The notes beneath the pieces are model-generated. The model was not told where the DNA came from. It saw nothing but the letters and a program-made list of their open reading frames with translations, and searched no databases. A DNA stretch of 64,000 nt, from positions 558,001 through 622,000 of the forward strand of contig NZ_BMVK01000001.1 in assembly GCF_014650675.1 (NCBI RefSeq). The letters are read 5' to 3'. The position numbers and the translations under genes are program-made. Of the stretch, positions 33,068 through 41,547 are shown in pieces. Source of the stretch: Streptomyces anulatus (lineage in GTDB: Bacteria > Actinomycetota > Actinomycetes > Streptomycetales > Streptomycetaceae). Every line of letters starts with the position of its first letter. The first letter of the stretch is position 1.

Positions 33068-34021
33068 ATGTTGAAGTACGTACTGGACATCGTCGAGCTT
33101 CTGGACGATCCCCAGGTCAATGGCAAGACGGTCGTCGAGTACCTCGACGCCGCAGCGGGGGCCGAGGGCTCGTCCGCGCAGGTCACCACCGTCACGGGTG
33201 ATCAGGGCTCGACGGACTTCGTGCTCGTCCGCATCCCCGGATCCCGCGGCCGGACGTCGGGCGGCAGCGCCCGCACCCTCGGTGTGGTGGGCCGGCTCGG
33301 CGGTATCGGCGCCCGGCCCGAGGTGACCGGTCTGGTCTCCGACGCCGACGGCGCGGCCGCCGCCATCGCCACGGCGGCCAAGCTGCTCGACATGCACCGT
33401 CGCGGCGATGTGCTGCCCGGTGACGTCGTCGTCGCCACGCACATCTGCCCGAACGCGCCGACCGAGCCGCACGACCCGGTGCCGTTCATGGGCTCGCCCG
33501 TGGACATCGCCACGATGAACCGGCACGAGGTGACCGCCGACATGGAGGCCGTGCTCTCCATCGACACCACCAAGGGCAACCGGATCATCAACCACAAGGG
33601 CCTGGCCCTGTCGCCCACCGTCAAGGAGGGCTGGGTGCTCCGGGTCGGCGAACAGCTCGGCGAGCTGCTGGCCGTGGTGACCGGTGAGCCGTTGGTCACA
33701 TACCCGGTGACCACCCAGGACATCACGCCGTACGGTAACGGTGCACACCACATCAATTCGATCCTCCAGCCCGCCACCGCGACCGCCGCTCCGGTCGTCG
33801 GTCTCGCGGTCACCTCGGCCGCCGCGGTACCGGGCTGCCAGACGGGCGCGAGCCACGAGAGCGACATCGCGTCCGCCGCCCGCTACGCCGTGGAGGTCGC
33901 CAAGGCCTTCGGCGCCGGGAACCTGGACTTCCACGACGCGGTGGAGTTCGACAACCTCGTCAACCGCTACGGGTCGCTGGCTCACCTGCAGACCCTCGGC
34001 CGCACCACCCAGGAGTCCTGA
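33068..34021 (+). CDS. DUF1177 family protein
   Basis: A 317-residue protein of the DUF1177 family, beginning MLKYVLDIVELLDDPQVNGKTVVEYL. Conserved-looking features are VATHICPNAPTEPHDPVPFMGSPVD (His, Asp residues suited to metal binding), VLSIDTTKGNRIINHKG and VPGCQTGASHESDIASAARYAVEVAKAFG. There is no signal peptide, so it is cytosolic. The family's activity is not known to me; it occurs beside permeases and hydrolases. The next gene's ATG overlaps its stop (TGATG), so it belongs to a three-gene operon controlled by the divergent IclR. Confidence 0.85.
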   Translation: MLKYVLDIVELLDDPQVNGKTVVEYLDAAAGAEGSSAQVTTVTGDQGSTDFVLVRIPGSRGRTSGGSARTLGVVGRLGGIGARPEVTGLVSDADGAAAAIATAAKLLDMHRRGDVLPGDVVVATHICPNAPTEPHDPVPFMGSPVDIATMNRHEVTADMEAVLSIDTTKGNRIINHKGLALSPTVKEGWVLRVGEQLGELLAVVTGEPLVTYPVTTQDITPYGNGAHHINSILQPATATAAPVVGLAVTSAAAVPGCQTGASHESDIASAARYAVEVAKAFGAGNLDFHDAVEFDNLVNRYGSLAHLQTLGRTTQES

Positions 34022-35415
34022 TGGCATCCGCCCCCCAGGCCGACGCCACGGCCCCCGAAGCCAAGAGCATCGGCAGCGACGACTACTCGCTCTCGCGGGT
34101 CCCGCGCGACAAGCGCTTCGGCTTCTGGTCCATGCTCCTGCAGTGGCTGGCCCAGTCCGGCTCGATCTCCCAGTTCACGCTGGGCGCCACCATCGGCGTC
34201 GGCATGACCTTCGGGGACGCCTTCCTCGCCTTCACGCTCGGTGCGGTGATCCTGGAGATCGTGATCTTCGCGATCGGTCTGGCCGGTATGCGCGAGGGTC
34301 TGGCGACCCCGATGCTCACCCGCTGGACGGGCTTCGGCCGCAACGGTTCGGCACTGGTCAGCTTCGTCATCGCGGTCAGCCTGGTCGGCTGGTTCGGCGT
34401 CCAGAACACGATCTTCGGCAACAGCGTCTCGGCGCTGGTCGGCGGACCGTCCTGGATGTGGTGCGTGATCGCGGGCATCGCCATCACGGGCCTGGTGATC
34501 TTCGGCTTCAAGTACATGGCCCTGTTCGCCAAGATCGTCACCCCGCTGTTCTTCGGCATGGTCGCCTGGTCGATCATCACGACGCTCAACGACCACTCGA
34601 TCAGTGAGCTGATCAGCTCGCCGCCGCCCGGCGAGGCGATCCCGCTGGCCGTCGCCGCCACCGCCATCGCGGGCGGTTACATGACCGGCGCGATCGTCTC
34701 CCCGGAGATGACCCGCTACAACAAGAAGGGCTCGCACGTCTTCGTGCAGAGCGCCTCCTCGATGATCCTCTCCGAGTACATCGTCGGCATGGTCGGCGTA
34801 CTGCTCGGCCACCTGGTGAAGTCGAGCGACGTCTCCCACATCGTGCTCTCCACCTCGGGCGCGTTCGGTGTGATGGTGGTCCTGATGTCCACCGCGAAGA
34901 TCAACGACTGGAACCTGTACGGCTCCTCGCTCGGCGTCGTCAACTTCTTCCAGGTCGTCTTCCGCAAGCGGCTGCACCGCGGTGTGGTCACCGTCGTCCT
35001 CGGCATCGCCGGCACGCTCCTGTCCGCGGTCGGCATCATGACCCACTTCACGGAGTTCCTCTCCCTGCTGGGCGTGATGATCCCGCCGATCGGCGGCATC
35101 ATCGTCGCCGAGTACTGGGTCGTGAAGAAGATGCGCAAGCCGCTGGACGACACCCGGGAGGCGGAGACCCTGCCGCTGACCTCGCCCACCTGGGTGCCGA
35201 TGTCCCTGGTCATCTGGGTCGTGGCGTTCTGCGTCGGCAAGTTCTACGACGGCGGCATCCCGGCCCTCAACTCACTGGCCACCGCCTTCCTGCTGTACTG
35301 CGCCCTCGGCCTGCTGGGCTGGGTCAAGCCGTACGGCACCTCCACCCTGGACGACGAGGACGGCAGCAGCCCCGCCCCCGCCGCCCGCGCGACCACTCCG
35401 GCAGGAGCAGCATGA
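34021..35415 (+). CDS. NCS1-family permease (cytosine/purine/hydantoin-like)
   Basis: A 464-residue membrane transporter with about twelve helices. Family features are RRVPRDKRFGF-type N-terminus (here LSRVPRDKRFGFWSMLLQWLAQSGSISQF), GMREGLATPMLTRWTGFGRNGSALVSFVIAVSLVGWFGVQNTIFG, and GGYMTGAIVSPEMTRYNKKGSHVFVQS, all typical of CodB-like permeases that import nucleobases, allantoin or hydantoins with H+ or Na+. The exact substrate is unclear. It is coupled to the DUF1177 gene by a one-base overlap and to the M20 gene by a four-base overlap. Confidence 0.92.
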   Translation: MASAPQADATAPEAKSIGSDDYSLSRVPRDKRFGFWSMLLQWLAQSGSISQFTLGATIGVGMTFGDAFLAFTLGAVILEIVIFAIGLAGMREGLATPMLTRWTGFGRNGSALVSFVIAVSLVGWFGVQNTIFGNSVSALVGGPSWMWCVIAGIAITGLVIFGFKYMALFAKIVTPLFFGMVAWSIITTLNDHSISELISSPPPGEAIPLAVAATAIAGGYMTGAIVSPEMTRYNKKGSHVFVQSASSMILSEYIVGMVGVLLGHLVKSSDVSHIVLSTSGAFGVMVVLMSTAKINDWNLYGSSLGVVNFFQVVFRKRLHRGVVTVVLGIAGTLLSAVGIMTHFTEFLSLLGVMIPPIGGIIVAEYWVVKKMRKPLDDTREAETLPLTSPTWVPMSLVIWVVAFCVGKFYDGGIPALNSLATAFLLYCALGLLGWVKPYGTSTLDDEDGSSPAPAARATTPAGAA

Positions 35416-36719
35416 CCCTCACCGCCGCCTCCGAGCAGGCCCAGACCGAGGTCGTGGACCTCTGCGCCGAGCTGATCCGGTTCGACACCTCCAACCCGAC
35501 CAGCGACGAGCGCGCCGCCGCCGACTGGGTGGTGGACCGCCTCGCCGAGGTGGGCATCGCCTCCGAACTGGTCGAGTCCGCCCCGGGCCGGGCCAGCGTC
35601 ATCGCCCGGATCGCCGGGGACGACACCGAGCGCGGCGCCCTGCTGGTCCACGGCCACCTGGACGTCGTACCCGCCGACGCCGCCGAGTGGCAGGTGCCGC
35701 CGTTCTCGGGCGAGATCCGCGACGGCTACCTCTGGGGCCGGGGCGCGATCGACATGAAGGACACGGTGGCGGTCATGCTCGCCACCGCCCGGCACTTCGC
35801 CCGCACCGGCACGAAGCCGGCCCGCGACGTGGTGCTCGCCTTCCTCGCCGACGAGGAGGCGGGCGGCAAGTTCGGCGCCCACTGGCTGGTCGAGCACCGG
35901 CCGGACCTCTTCTCCGGGGTCACCGAGGCGATCGGCGAGGGCGGCGGCTTCTCCTTCGCCCTCGACGACACGCGCCGGCTGTACCCGATCGAGAACGCCC
36001 AGCGCGGCATGGCCTGGATGGAGCTCACCGCGAACGGCCGGGCCGGCCACGGCTCGTCGCCCAACGACGAGAACGCGGTCACCGACCTCGCCGAGTCCCT
36101 CACCCGGATCGGCCGCGAGACCTTCCCGATCCGGCTGATCGAACCGGTCCGCGCCCTGCTGGAGGAGGCCGCCCGGCTCTACGGCGTCGAATTCGACGAG
36201 AACGACATCGAGTCGAGCCTCGCCCGTCTCGGCCCGGTCGCGGACTTCATGCAGGTGGTGCTCCGCAACTCGGCGAACCCCACCATGTTCACCGCCGGCT
36301 ACCAGACCAACGTCATCCCCGGGAAGGCCACCGCCCGCGTCGACGGACGTTTCCTCCCCGGGCACGAGCAGGAACTGATCGACACGATCGACCGGCTCCT
36401 GCTCCCCTCCGTCAGCCGTGAGTGGGTCAACCACGACATCGCGATGGAGACGACGTTCGACGGCCCGCTCGTCGACGCGATGTGCGACGCCGTCCGCGCC
36501 GAGGACCCGGACGGCCACCCCGTCCCGTACTGCAACCCGGGTGGCACCGACGCCAAGGCCTTCACCCACCTGGGCATCCGCTGCTTCGGCTTCAAGGGCC
36601 TGAAGCTCCCGCACGACCTGGACTACGGCCGCCTCTTCCACGGTGTGGACGAGCGCGTCCCGCTGGAGGGCCTGCGCTTCGGCGTCCGCGTCATGACCCG
36701 ACTCTGGCAGAGCTGCTGA
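35412..36719 (+). CDS. M20-family metallohydrolase
   Basis: A 435-residue zinc hydrolase of the M20/M28 superfamily. Metal ligands are in LLVHGHLDVVPAD (H-x-D), YLWGRGAIDMKD, FLADEEAGGKFGAHWLVEH (catalytic Glu pair), and the C-terminal GGTDAKAFTHLGIRCFGF. A lid domain of about 110 residues lies between. Relatives remove amide-linked groups from dipeptides, acyl-amino acids or carbamoyl-amino acids. Its ATG overlaps the permease stop (ATGA), so it most likely hydrolyses what the permease imports. A terminator follows at 36768. Confidence 0.92.
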   Translation: MTLTAASEQAQTEVVDLCAELIRFDTSNPTSDERAAADWVVDRLAEVGIASELVESAPGRASVIARIAGDDTERGALLVHGHLDVVPADAAEWQVPPFSGEIRDGYLWGRGAIDMKDTVAVMLATARHFARTGTKPARDVVLAFLADEEAGGKFGAHWLVEHRPDLFSGVTEAIGEGGGFSFALDDTRRLYPIENAQRGMAWMELTANGRAGHGSSPNDENAVTDLAESLTRIGRETFPIRLIEPVRALLEEAARLYGVEFDENDIESSLARLGPVADFMQVVLRNSANPTMFTAGYQTNVIPGKATARVDGRFLPGHEQELIDTIDRLLLPSVSREWVNHDIAMETTFDGPLVDAMCDAVRAEDPDGHPVPYCNPGGTDAKAFTHLGIRCFGFKGLKLPHDLDYGRLFHGVDERVPLEGLRFGVRVMTRLWQSC

Positions 36720-36767
36720 CACGAGCGCACGGTTCCGCCGGGGGCCGCCCGACCCGGGCTCACCCCA

Positions 36768-36804
36768 CGTACGCCCCCGCCGATCCCTTCGGCGGGGGCG
36801 TACG
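36768..36804 (+). terminator. Terminator of the DUF1177 - permease - M20 operon
   Basis: A perfect 15-bp stem beginning CGTACGCCCCCGCCG with the 7-base loop ATCCCTT, 49 bases after the M20 stop codon. Confidence 0.8.
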
Positions 36805-36855
36805 GCACGATGGGGCGCCGTTCCGCACTCACCCCGCCCCACCTGGAGGAACCCC

Positions 36856-37512
36856 GTGACCGTCGCGTCCGCAGCAGGGCCCGAGCCGGAGATCCTCGCC
36901 GCGTTCGAGGCCGCCAAGGGCTTCATGCCGGTCCACGAGGGCCTCGCCCTGTACGCCGCCGCCACCGGGGCCGGTGCGCTCGGGCTGCCGCTGCTGGAAG
37001 TGGGCACGTACTGCGGACGGTCCGCCATCCTGCTCGCGGACGCGGCGCGGGGCGCCGGGGTGAGCGCGCTCACCGTCGACCACCACCGGGGCAGCGAGGA
37101 GCAGCAGCCCGGCTGGGAGTACCACGACCCGAGCGTGGTGGACCCGGAGGTCGGGCTGATGGACACCCTGCCGACGTTCCGCCGCACCCTGCGCCGGGCC
37201 GGCCTGGAGGACCACGTGGTGGCGCTCGTCGGGCGCTCCCCGCAGGTCGCCGCCGTGTGGGCCGGACCGCTCGGGCTCGTCTTCATCGACGGCGGGCACA
37301 CCGACGAGCACGCGAACGCCGACTACGAGGGCTGGGCCCCGCACATCGTCATGGACGGGCTGCTGGTGATCCACGACGTGTTCCCCGACCCGGCCGACGG
37401 CGGGCAGGCCCCCTACCGGATCTACCTCCGGGCGCTGGCCTCCGGGGCGTTCACCGAGGTGTCGGCGACGGACTCGCTGCGGGTGCTGCGCCGCACGGGG
37501 GCCGGGATCTGA
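36856..37512 (+). CDS. Class I SAM-dependent methyltransferase (Methyltransf_24 type)
   Basis: A 218-residue enzyme. LPLLEVGTYCGRSAILLADAARGAG is the SAM-binding glycine loop, ALTVDHHRGSEEQ the acidic end of strand 2, and LGLVFIDGGHTDEHANADYEGWAPHIVMDGLLVIHDVF the strand-4 region with the D-G-G-H motif common in the Methyltransf_24 family. The acceptor cannot be predicted. The start is GTG 36856, with GGAGG seven bases upstream. It has no obvious partner; the amidase gene follows 35 bases downstream. Confidence 0.88.
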   Translation: MTVASAAGPEPEILAAFEAAKGFMPVHEGLALYAAATGAGALGLPLLEVGTYCGRSAILLADAARGAGVSALTVDHHRGSEEQQPGWEYHDPSVVDPEVGLMDTLPTFRRTLRRAGLEDHVVALVGRSPQVAAVWAGPLGLVFIDGGHTDEHANADYEGWAPHIVMDGLLVIHDVFPDPADGGQAPYRIYLRALASGAFTEVSATDSLRVLRRTGAGI

Positions 37513-37547
37513 GCCGCCCGGACGGCACGGGTGGGTAGCATCGCCGC

Positions 37548-38480
37548 GTGCCGTACGACGACAGCCCTCCCCCCACCCGCCGCGCCCGGCCCCTCTCCGT
37601 GGCCGCCGCGCTGGCCGCCGTATGCCTGACCGCCGCCGGATGCGGTGGCGGTCCGGAAGCCGACGGGGCCGGTGCGGCCTCGCCCAGGCCCGGCGCGGAC
37701 GCCGCCTCCTCGACGGCTCCGACGCCGACCGGGCAGCAGCCGGAGCCGTCCGGAACGGCTTCCCCCTCCGACTCCGGGTCCGGGTCCGCGAAGCCGCTGC
37801 CGAAGGGCCCGCTGACCGGCCGGACCGTGGTGATCGACCCGGGACACAATCCGCGCAACCGCGACCACACCCGGGAGATCAACGAGAAGGTCGACATCGG
37901 CACCGGCCGCAAGGAGTGCGACACCACCGGTACGTCCACCGATGACGGCTACGCGGAGGCCCGGTTCACCCTCGACGTGTCCCACCGGCTGCGCACGCTG
38001 CTGGAGGCCGAGGGCGCCCGGGTCCGGCTGACGCACGACGCGGACCGGCCGTTCGGGCCGTGCATCGACGAGCGGGCCCGGATCGGGAACGAGGCGAAGG
38101 CCGACGCGGTGGTCTCGGTGCACGCCGACGGATCCGCCGTGGGCAACCGGGGCTTCCACGTGATCCTGCCCGCCGGGGTGAAGGGCGGCGGGGCCGACAC
38201 CTCGAAGATCGTGAAGAGTTCGGCCGATCTCGGCGCGAGGATCGCCGGACACTTCGTCCGTACGACCGGAAGCGCGCCTTCCAATTACGTCGGCGGAAAT
38301 ACCGGTCTGGACACGCGTAATGATCTCGGCGGACTGAATCTGTCGACCGTGCCCAAGGTGTTCGTCGAATGCGGCAATATGCGTGACCCGAAGGACGCGG
38401 CCCTGCTCACCAGCGCGAGTTGGCGGCAGAAGGCGGCCCAGGGACTGGCCGACGGCATTACCAGCTACCTGAAGGGGTAG
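37548..38480 (+). CDS. N-acetylmuramoyl-L-alanine amidase (Amidase_3) lipoprotein
   Basis: A 310-residue cell-wall hydrolase that cuts the amide between MurNAc and L-Ala. A lipoprotein signal ends at Cys32 (LTAAGCGGG), then a Pro/Ser-rich linker (about 35-85). The catalytic domain has GRTVVIDPGHNPRN (first Zn His), GYAEARFTLDVSHRLRTLLEAEGA (Glu ligand), VVSVHADGSAVGNRGFHVIL (second His) and VPKVFVECGNMRDPKDA (catalytic Glu). The start GTG 37548 gives the complete signal. It is anchored at the outer face of the membrane. Confidence 0.92.
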   Translation: MPYDDSPPPTRRARPLSVAAALAAVCLTAAGCGGGPEADGAGAASPRPGADAASSTAPTPTGQQPEPSGTASPSDSGSGSAKPLPKGPLTGRTVVIDPGHNPRNRDHTREINEKVDIGTGRKECDTTGTSTDDGYAEARFTLDVSHRLRTLLEAEGARVRLTHDADRPFGPCIDERARIGNEAKADAVVSVHADGSAVGNRGFHVILPAGVKGGGADTSKIVKSSADLGARIAGHFVRTTGSAPSNYVGGNTGLDTRNDLGGLNLSTVPKVFVECGNMRDPKDAALLTSASWRQKAAQGLADGITSYLKG

Positions 38481-38647
38481 TTCTGCGGTGATATTGGGGG
38501 GATAGCCGCTCATGATCCGGGCACGGACGCAACCCGCCCGGGCAGACGATAGATTCATCCGTACGATGGGGAGCCGCTCCCGAGCTTCGAGCCGCACCGG
38601 CGGCAGCGACGACCGCCCCGACGAGACGACCGACTAAGGACCTTCAC

Positions 38648-39502
38648 GTGAATATCCGATCCCTCACTCGAGGCGACGGCGTGGTGATCGGAGCAGCGGT
38701 CGTGCTGTTCATCGCCTCTTTCCTCGACTTCTCCAGCTACGACTGCCCGCAGGGCGTCGACTGCTCCCGGTACGACAGCCCGAACGCCTGGGACTCGCTC
38801 GGGCTCCTGATGAGCGTCTTCCTCGCCGGGGTCATCGGCGCGGCGCTGGTCATCGTCAGCCGGGCCATGCCGGGCCGCAAGGTCGTCGGGCTCGACCTCG
38901 GCCAGTTCGGGACCGCACTCACCGTCTTCGCGCTGTGGACCGCCTTCTGGACGATCCTCGACGTCAACAACGCGGGCGCCGGGCTGATCCTGGGCCTGCT
39001 GGCCGCCATCGTGCTCGTCGCCGGCACGGTCGCCGGTCCGCTGATCCCCGCGTTCAAGGCCCCGCTCCTCAGCCCGGCCTCCCCGGCGCAGGGCGTCGGG
39101 GCCGGGCAGGCCCCGTACGGCGCCGGCCCCGGCCAGGGCTACGGCTTCCCGGCCGGCCAGCAGCAGCCGTACGGCGCCCAGCCGAGCCAGGGTTACGGCT
39201 ACCCCGGAGCCCCCCAGCAGGGTCAGCCCGCCCAGGGCGACCCGGCGCAGGCGCAGCAGGCCCAGGCCCAGCAGCCCGCGCAGGGCGGCGCGGCCCCGGC
39301 GGGCGAGTTCACCGCGTTCTGGTTCGCCGTTCCGGTGGCCCGTCCGCTGTACGGCGAGGACGGTTCGCCGAACCCGATCGCCGAGCTGGCGCCGGGCACC
39401 TGGTACCTCGCGGTGGAGCAGCGCGGCCAGAGCCTCATCGCCCAGACGCAGGACGGCCGTCGTGGCGTCCTCCAGGACACCACGGGCATCCAGCGCGGCT
39501 GA
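38648..39502 (+). CDS. Membrane protein with Pro/Gln/Gly-rich cytosolic region
   Basis: A 284-residue protein. Four hydrophobic segments (about 12-30, 52-75, 88-108 and 112-135) are followed by a low-complexity stretch of repeats such as QGYGFPAGQQQPYG and QGYGYPGAPQQGQPAQ (about 150-222), and a small C-terminal globular part (EFTAFWFAVPVARPLYGEDGSPNPIAELAPGTWYLAVEQRG). A family is not recognised; similar architectures are frequent in Streptomyces. The GTG at 38648 follows AAGGA. A strong terminator lies 23 bases after the stop. Confidence 0.8.
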   Translation: MNIRSLTRGDGVVIGAAVVLFIASFLDFSSYDCPQGVDCSRYDSPNAWDSLGLLMSVFLAGVIGAALVIVSRAMPGRKVVGLDLGQFGTALTVFALWTAFWTILDVNNAGAGLILGLLAAIVLVAGTVAGPLIPAFKAPLLSPASPAQGVGAGQAPYGAGPGQGYGFPAGQQQPYGAQPSQGYGYPGAPQQGQPAQGDPAQAQQAQAQQPAQGGAAPAGEFTAFWFAVPVARPLYGEDGSPNPIAELAPGTWYLAVEQRGQSLIAQTQDGRRGVLQDTTGIQRG

Positions 39503-39524
39503 TCCGTACGCCACAGCACACGTC

Positions 39525-39556
39525 ACGGCCCCTCGCCCTTCCGGGCGGGGGGCCGT
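39525..39556 (+). terminator. Hairpin terminator after the membrane protein gene
   Basis: ACGGCCCCTCGCCC pairs with GGGCGGGGGGCCGT (13 of 14 positions) with the loop TTCC. Confidence 0.75.
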
Positions 39557-39586
39557 TGTCGTACAGTCCAACCCGGTCACCTCGGT

Positions 39587-39601
39587 CTGACACTTCGTCA
39601 G
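39587..39601. promoter_or_regulatory. CTGAC-N5-GTCAG palindrome, copy 3
   Basis: CTGACACTTCGTCAG ends 20 bases before the ATG of the LLM oxidoreductase, a position for repression by occlusion of the promoter or ribosome binding site. Confidence 0.6.
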
Positions 39602-39621
39602 TTACGTTGGGAGGGAGCGGA

Positions 39622-40632
39622 ATGCGGCTCGGACTCGCGCTCGGATACTGGGGCCGCGGCCCGGACCCCGGCCAACTCGCCCTGGTCCAGGAGGCCGAGC
39701 GGCTCGGCTACGACTCGGTGTGGACGGCCGAGGCCTGGGGGTCGGACGCCTTCACGCCGCTGACCTGGATCGCCGCCCACACCTCACGGATCCGGCTGGG
39801 CACCGGCATCGTCCAGATGGCGGCCCGCACACCCACCGCGACGGCCATGCACGCGCTGACCCTGGATCATCTCTCCGGCGGCCGGATGCTGCTCGGACTC
39901 GGCCTGTCCGGACCGCAGGTGGTGGAGGGGTGGTACGGGCGGCCGTTCCCCAGGAGCCCGCTGACCGCGACCCGCGAGTACGTCGAGGTGATCCGGCAGG
40001 TGCTGGCGCGGCAGGCTCCGGTCGAGCTGGCGGGCCGCTTCCACTCCCATCCGTACGACGGCCCGGACGCCACCGGGCTCGGCAAGCCGCTGAAGCCGAT
40101 CACGCATCCACTGCGGGCCTCGCTCCCCGTCCTGCTGGGCGCGGAGGGCCCGAAGAACATCGCGCAGACGGTGGAGATCGCGGACGGCTGGCTGCCGCTG
40201 TACTGGTCGCCGCTGCGCACGGACGTCTACGGGGCCTCGCTCGCCGGGCTCCGGGACGGCTTCATGATCGCGCCGATGGCCCGCGCGCACGTCTGCGACG
40301 ACGTGGCCGAGGGCCTGTGGCCGGTGAAGGCGATGCTCGGCTTCTACATCGGCGGGATGGGGCACGCGGCCCGCAACTTCCACGCCGATCTGATGGCCCG
40401 TATGGGGTTCGAGGAGGAGGCCCGGCGGATCCAGGAGCTGTTCCTCCAGGGCCGCAAGGAGGAGGCGGTACGGGCGGTGCCCGACGCGTTCGCCGACGAG
40501 ATCTCCCTGATCGGGCCGCGCGCCCGCATCGCGGAGCGGCTGGAGCTGTGGCGCACGGGCCCGGTGACGGATCTGCTGGTCACCGCCCCGGACCCGCACA
40601 CGCTGCGGGTCCTGGCGGAGCTGAACGGCTAG
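39622..40632 (+). CDS. LLM-class F420-dependent oxidoreductase
   Basis: A 336-residue TIM-barrel enzyme of the luciferase-like family. Features are MRLGLALGYWGRGPDPGQLALVQEAERLGYDSVWTAEAWGSDAFTPLTWIAAHTSRIRLGTGIVQ (strand-helix 1 and the F420-binding region), MAARTPTATAMHALTLDHLSGGRMLLGLGLSGPQVVEGWYG (family signature) and LLGAEGPKNIAQTVEIADGW. Such enzymes transfer hydride between F420 and an alcohol or enoyl substrate; many take part in lipid or sterol metabolism in actinobacteria. The ATG at 39622 has GGGAG upstream. It carries one of the four CTGAC palindromes, which links it to the beta-oxidation operons. Confidence 0.9.
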   Translation: MRLGLALGYWGRGPDPGQLALVQEAERLGYDSVWTAEAWGSDAFTPLTWIAAHTSRIRLGTGIVQMAARTPTATAMHALTLDHLSGGRMLLGLGLSGPQVVEGWYGRPFPRSPLTATREYVEVIRQVLARQAPVELAGRFHSHPYDGPDATGLGKPLKPITHPLRASLPVLLGAEGPKNIAQTVEIADGWLPLYWSPLRTDVYGASLAGLRDGFMIAPMARAHVCDDVAEGLWPVKAMLGFYIGGMGHAARNFHADLMARMGFEEEARRIQELFLQGRKEEAVRAVPDAFADEISLIGPRARIAERLELWRTGPVTDLLVTAPDPHTLRVLAELNG

Positions 40633-40657
40633 GGGACGTCCCGCGCTTCCCGGCGGC

Positions 40658-41437
40658 TCAGCCGAACGACGACCGGTCCAGCCAGAAGTCCAGCAGCGCG
40701 GCGTCACCGAGCACCTCGACCCGCGGACTCGTCGGCTCCAGGCGGCGGTTGAAGACGAGCATCAGATCGGTGAGCGTTCCGCGCAGCGCGACGGTGGCCT
40801 TCTCGTGCGCGTGCCGCCAGGTGAAGCGGTCGTCGCCGAACTCGATCAGCCACTCCGCACCGGGAACATCGGTGGCGTGCAGGTGCAACGAGCGCCCGCC
40901 GCCCCGCAGTTCCGCCGCCTCCGGATCGCCCTCTTCCTGGGCCAGGGAGACGATGCGCAGCCATTCCTCGATGGTGTCGGCGGCCACCTCGGCGTCGACC
41001 TCGTACGGGGCGCGGGCGGCGAGTGCCGCGTCGGCCCGGTGCACCGCTGTCTCGTGCGTCATGCGCCGCGCCCAGAAGGCCGTTCGCTGCTCCGTCACCC
41101 AGGTCCACACCTCGGCGTCCGGCCCGGCTTCCCGCAGGGCCTCGACGGTGGCGGCCGCACCTTCGGCGAGCCAGGCGTCCAGCGCGGCCGGGTCGTCGCC
41201 GACCGGGCCTTCGAAGCCGGGCACCTTGTCCTCCGGGACCTCCTCGGCGGCGCGGGTGCGAACGATCTCGCCGACCCAGCGGTGCGCGCCGCCGACGTGG
41301 ACGGCGAGTTCGCGCAGGGTCCAGTCGGGGCAGGTGGGGACGGTCGCGGTGAGGTCCGCGCCGGTCAGCACCGCGCGCAGGGCGTCGGTCTGGGCCAGGA
41401 TCTCGTCGCAGTAACGGTCGTGGGAGAGAAGGGTCAT
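40658..41437 (-). CDS. Maleylpyruvate isomerase-family (mycothiol-dependent) protein
   Basis: A 259-residue protein of the DinB/MDMPI superfamily. RAVLTGADLTATVPTCPDWTLRELAVHVGGAHRWVGEIVR is the signature (C-P-D-W-T and H-x3-H), and RRMTHETAVHRADAALAARAPYEVDAEVAADTIEEWL adds the E-x2-H-x-x-D metal-binding segment, giving a three-His zinc site as in mycothiol-dependent maleylpyruvate isomerase. Mycothiol is the actinobacterial low-molecular-weight thiol. The substrate is unknown; neither gentisate nor maleylpyruvate genes are near. The start is ATG 41437, or GTG 41446. Confidence 0.9.
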   Translation of the reverse strand: MTLLSHDRYCDEILAQTDALRAVLTGADLTATVPTCPDWTLRELAVHVGGAHRWVGEIVRTRAAEEVPEDKVPGFEGPVGDDPAALDAWLAEGAAATVEALREAGPDAEVWTWVTEQRTAFWARRMTHETAVHRADAALAARAPYEVDAEVAADTIEEWLRIVSLAQEEGDPEAAELRGGGRSLHLHATDVPGAEWLIEFGDDRFTWRHAHEKATVALRGTLTDLMLVFNRRLEPTSPRVEVLGDAALLDFWLDRSSFG

Positions 41438-41450
41438 GCGGCGCACCCTA

Positions 41451-41490
41451 ACCGGCGGAACCCGGGTTGATCACCCGGATATCCGCCGGT
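41451..41490 (-). terminator. Second hairpin in the pseudoprotease/MDMPI gap
   Basis: ACCGGCGG/CCGCCGGT outside CCGGGT/ACCCGG with the loop TGATC. It is a nested stem downstream of the FG-GAP gene and a backup to the hairpin at 41508. Confidence 0.6.
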
Positions 41491-41507
41491 CGTGGTCGGT
41501 GCGAGGA

Positions 41508-41541
41508 GGATCGGCCGGCCGTCTCGCCCACCGGCCGATCC
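41508..41541 (-). terminator. Terminator of the FG-GAP pseudoprotease transcript
   Basis: GGATCGGCCGG and CCGGCCGATCC form a perfect 11-bp stem with a 12-base loop, starting 7 bases after the stop codon. Confidence 0.75.
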
Positions 41542-41547
41542 AGAGGG

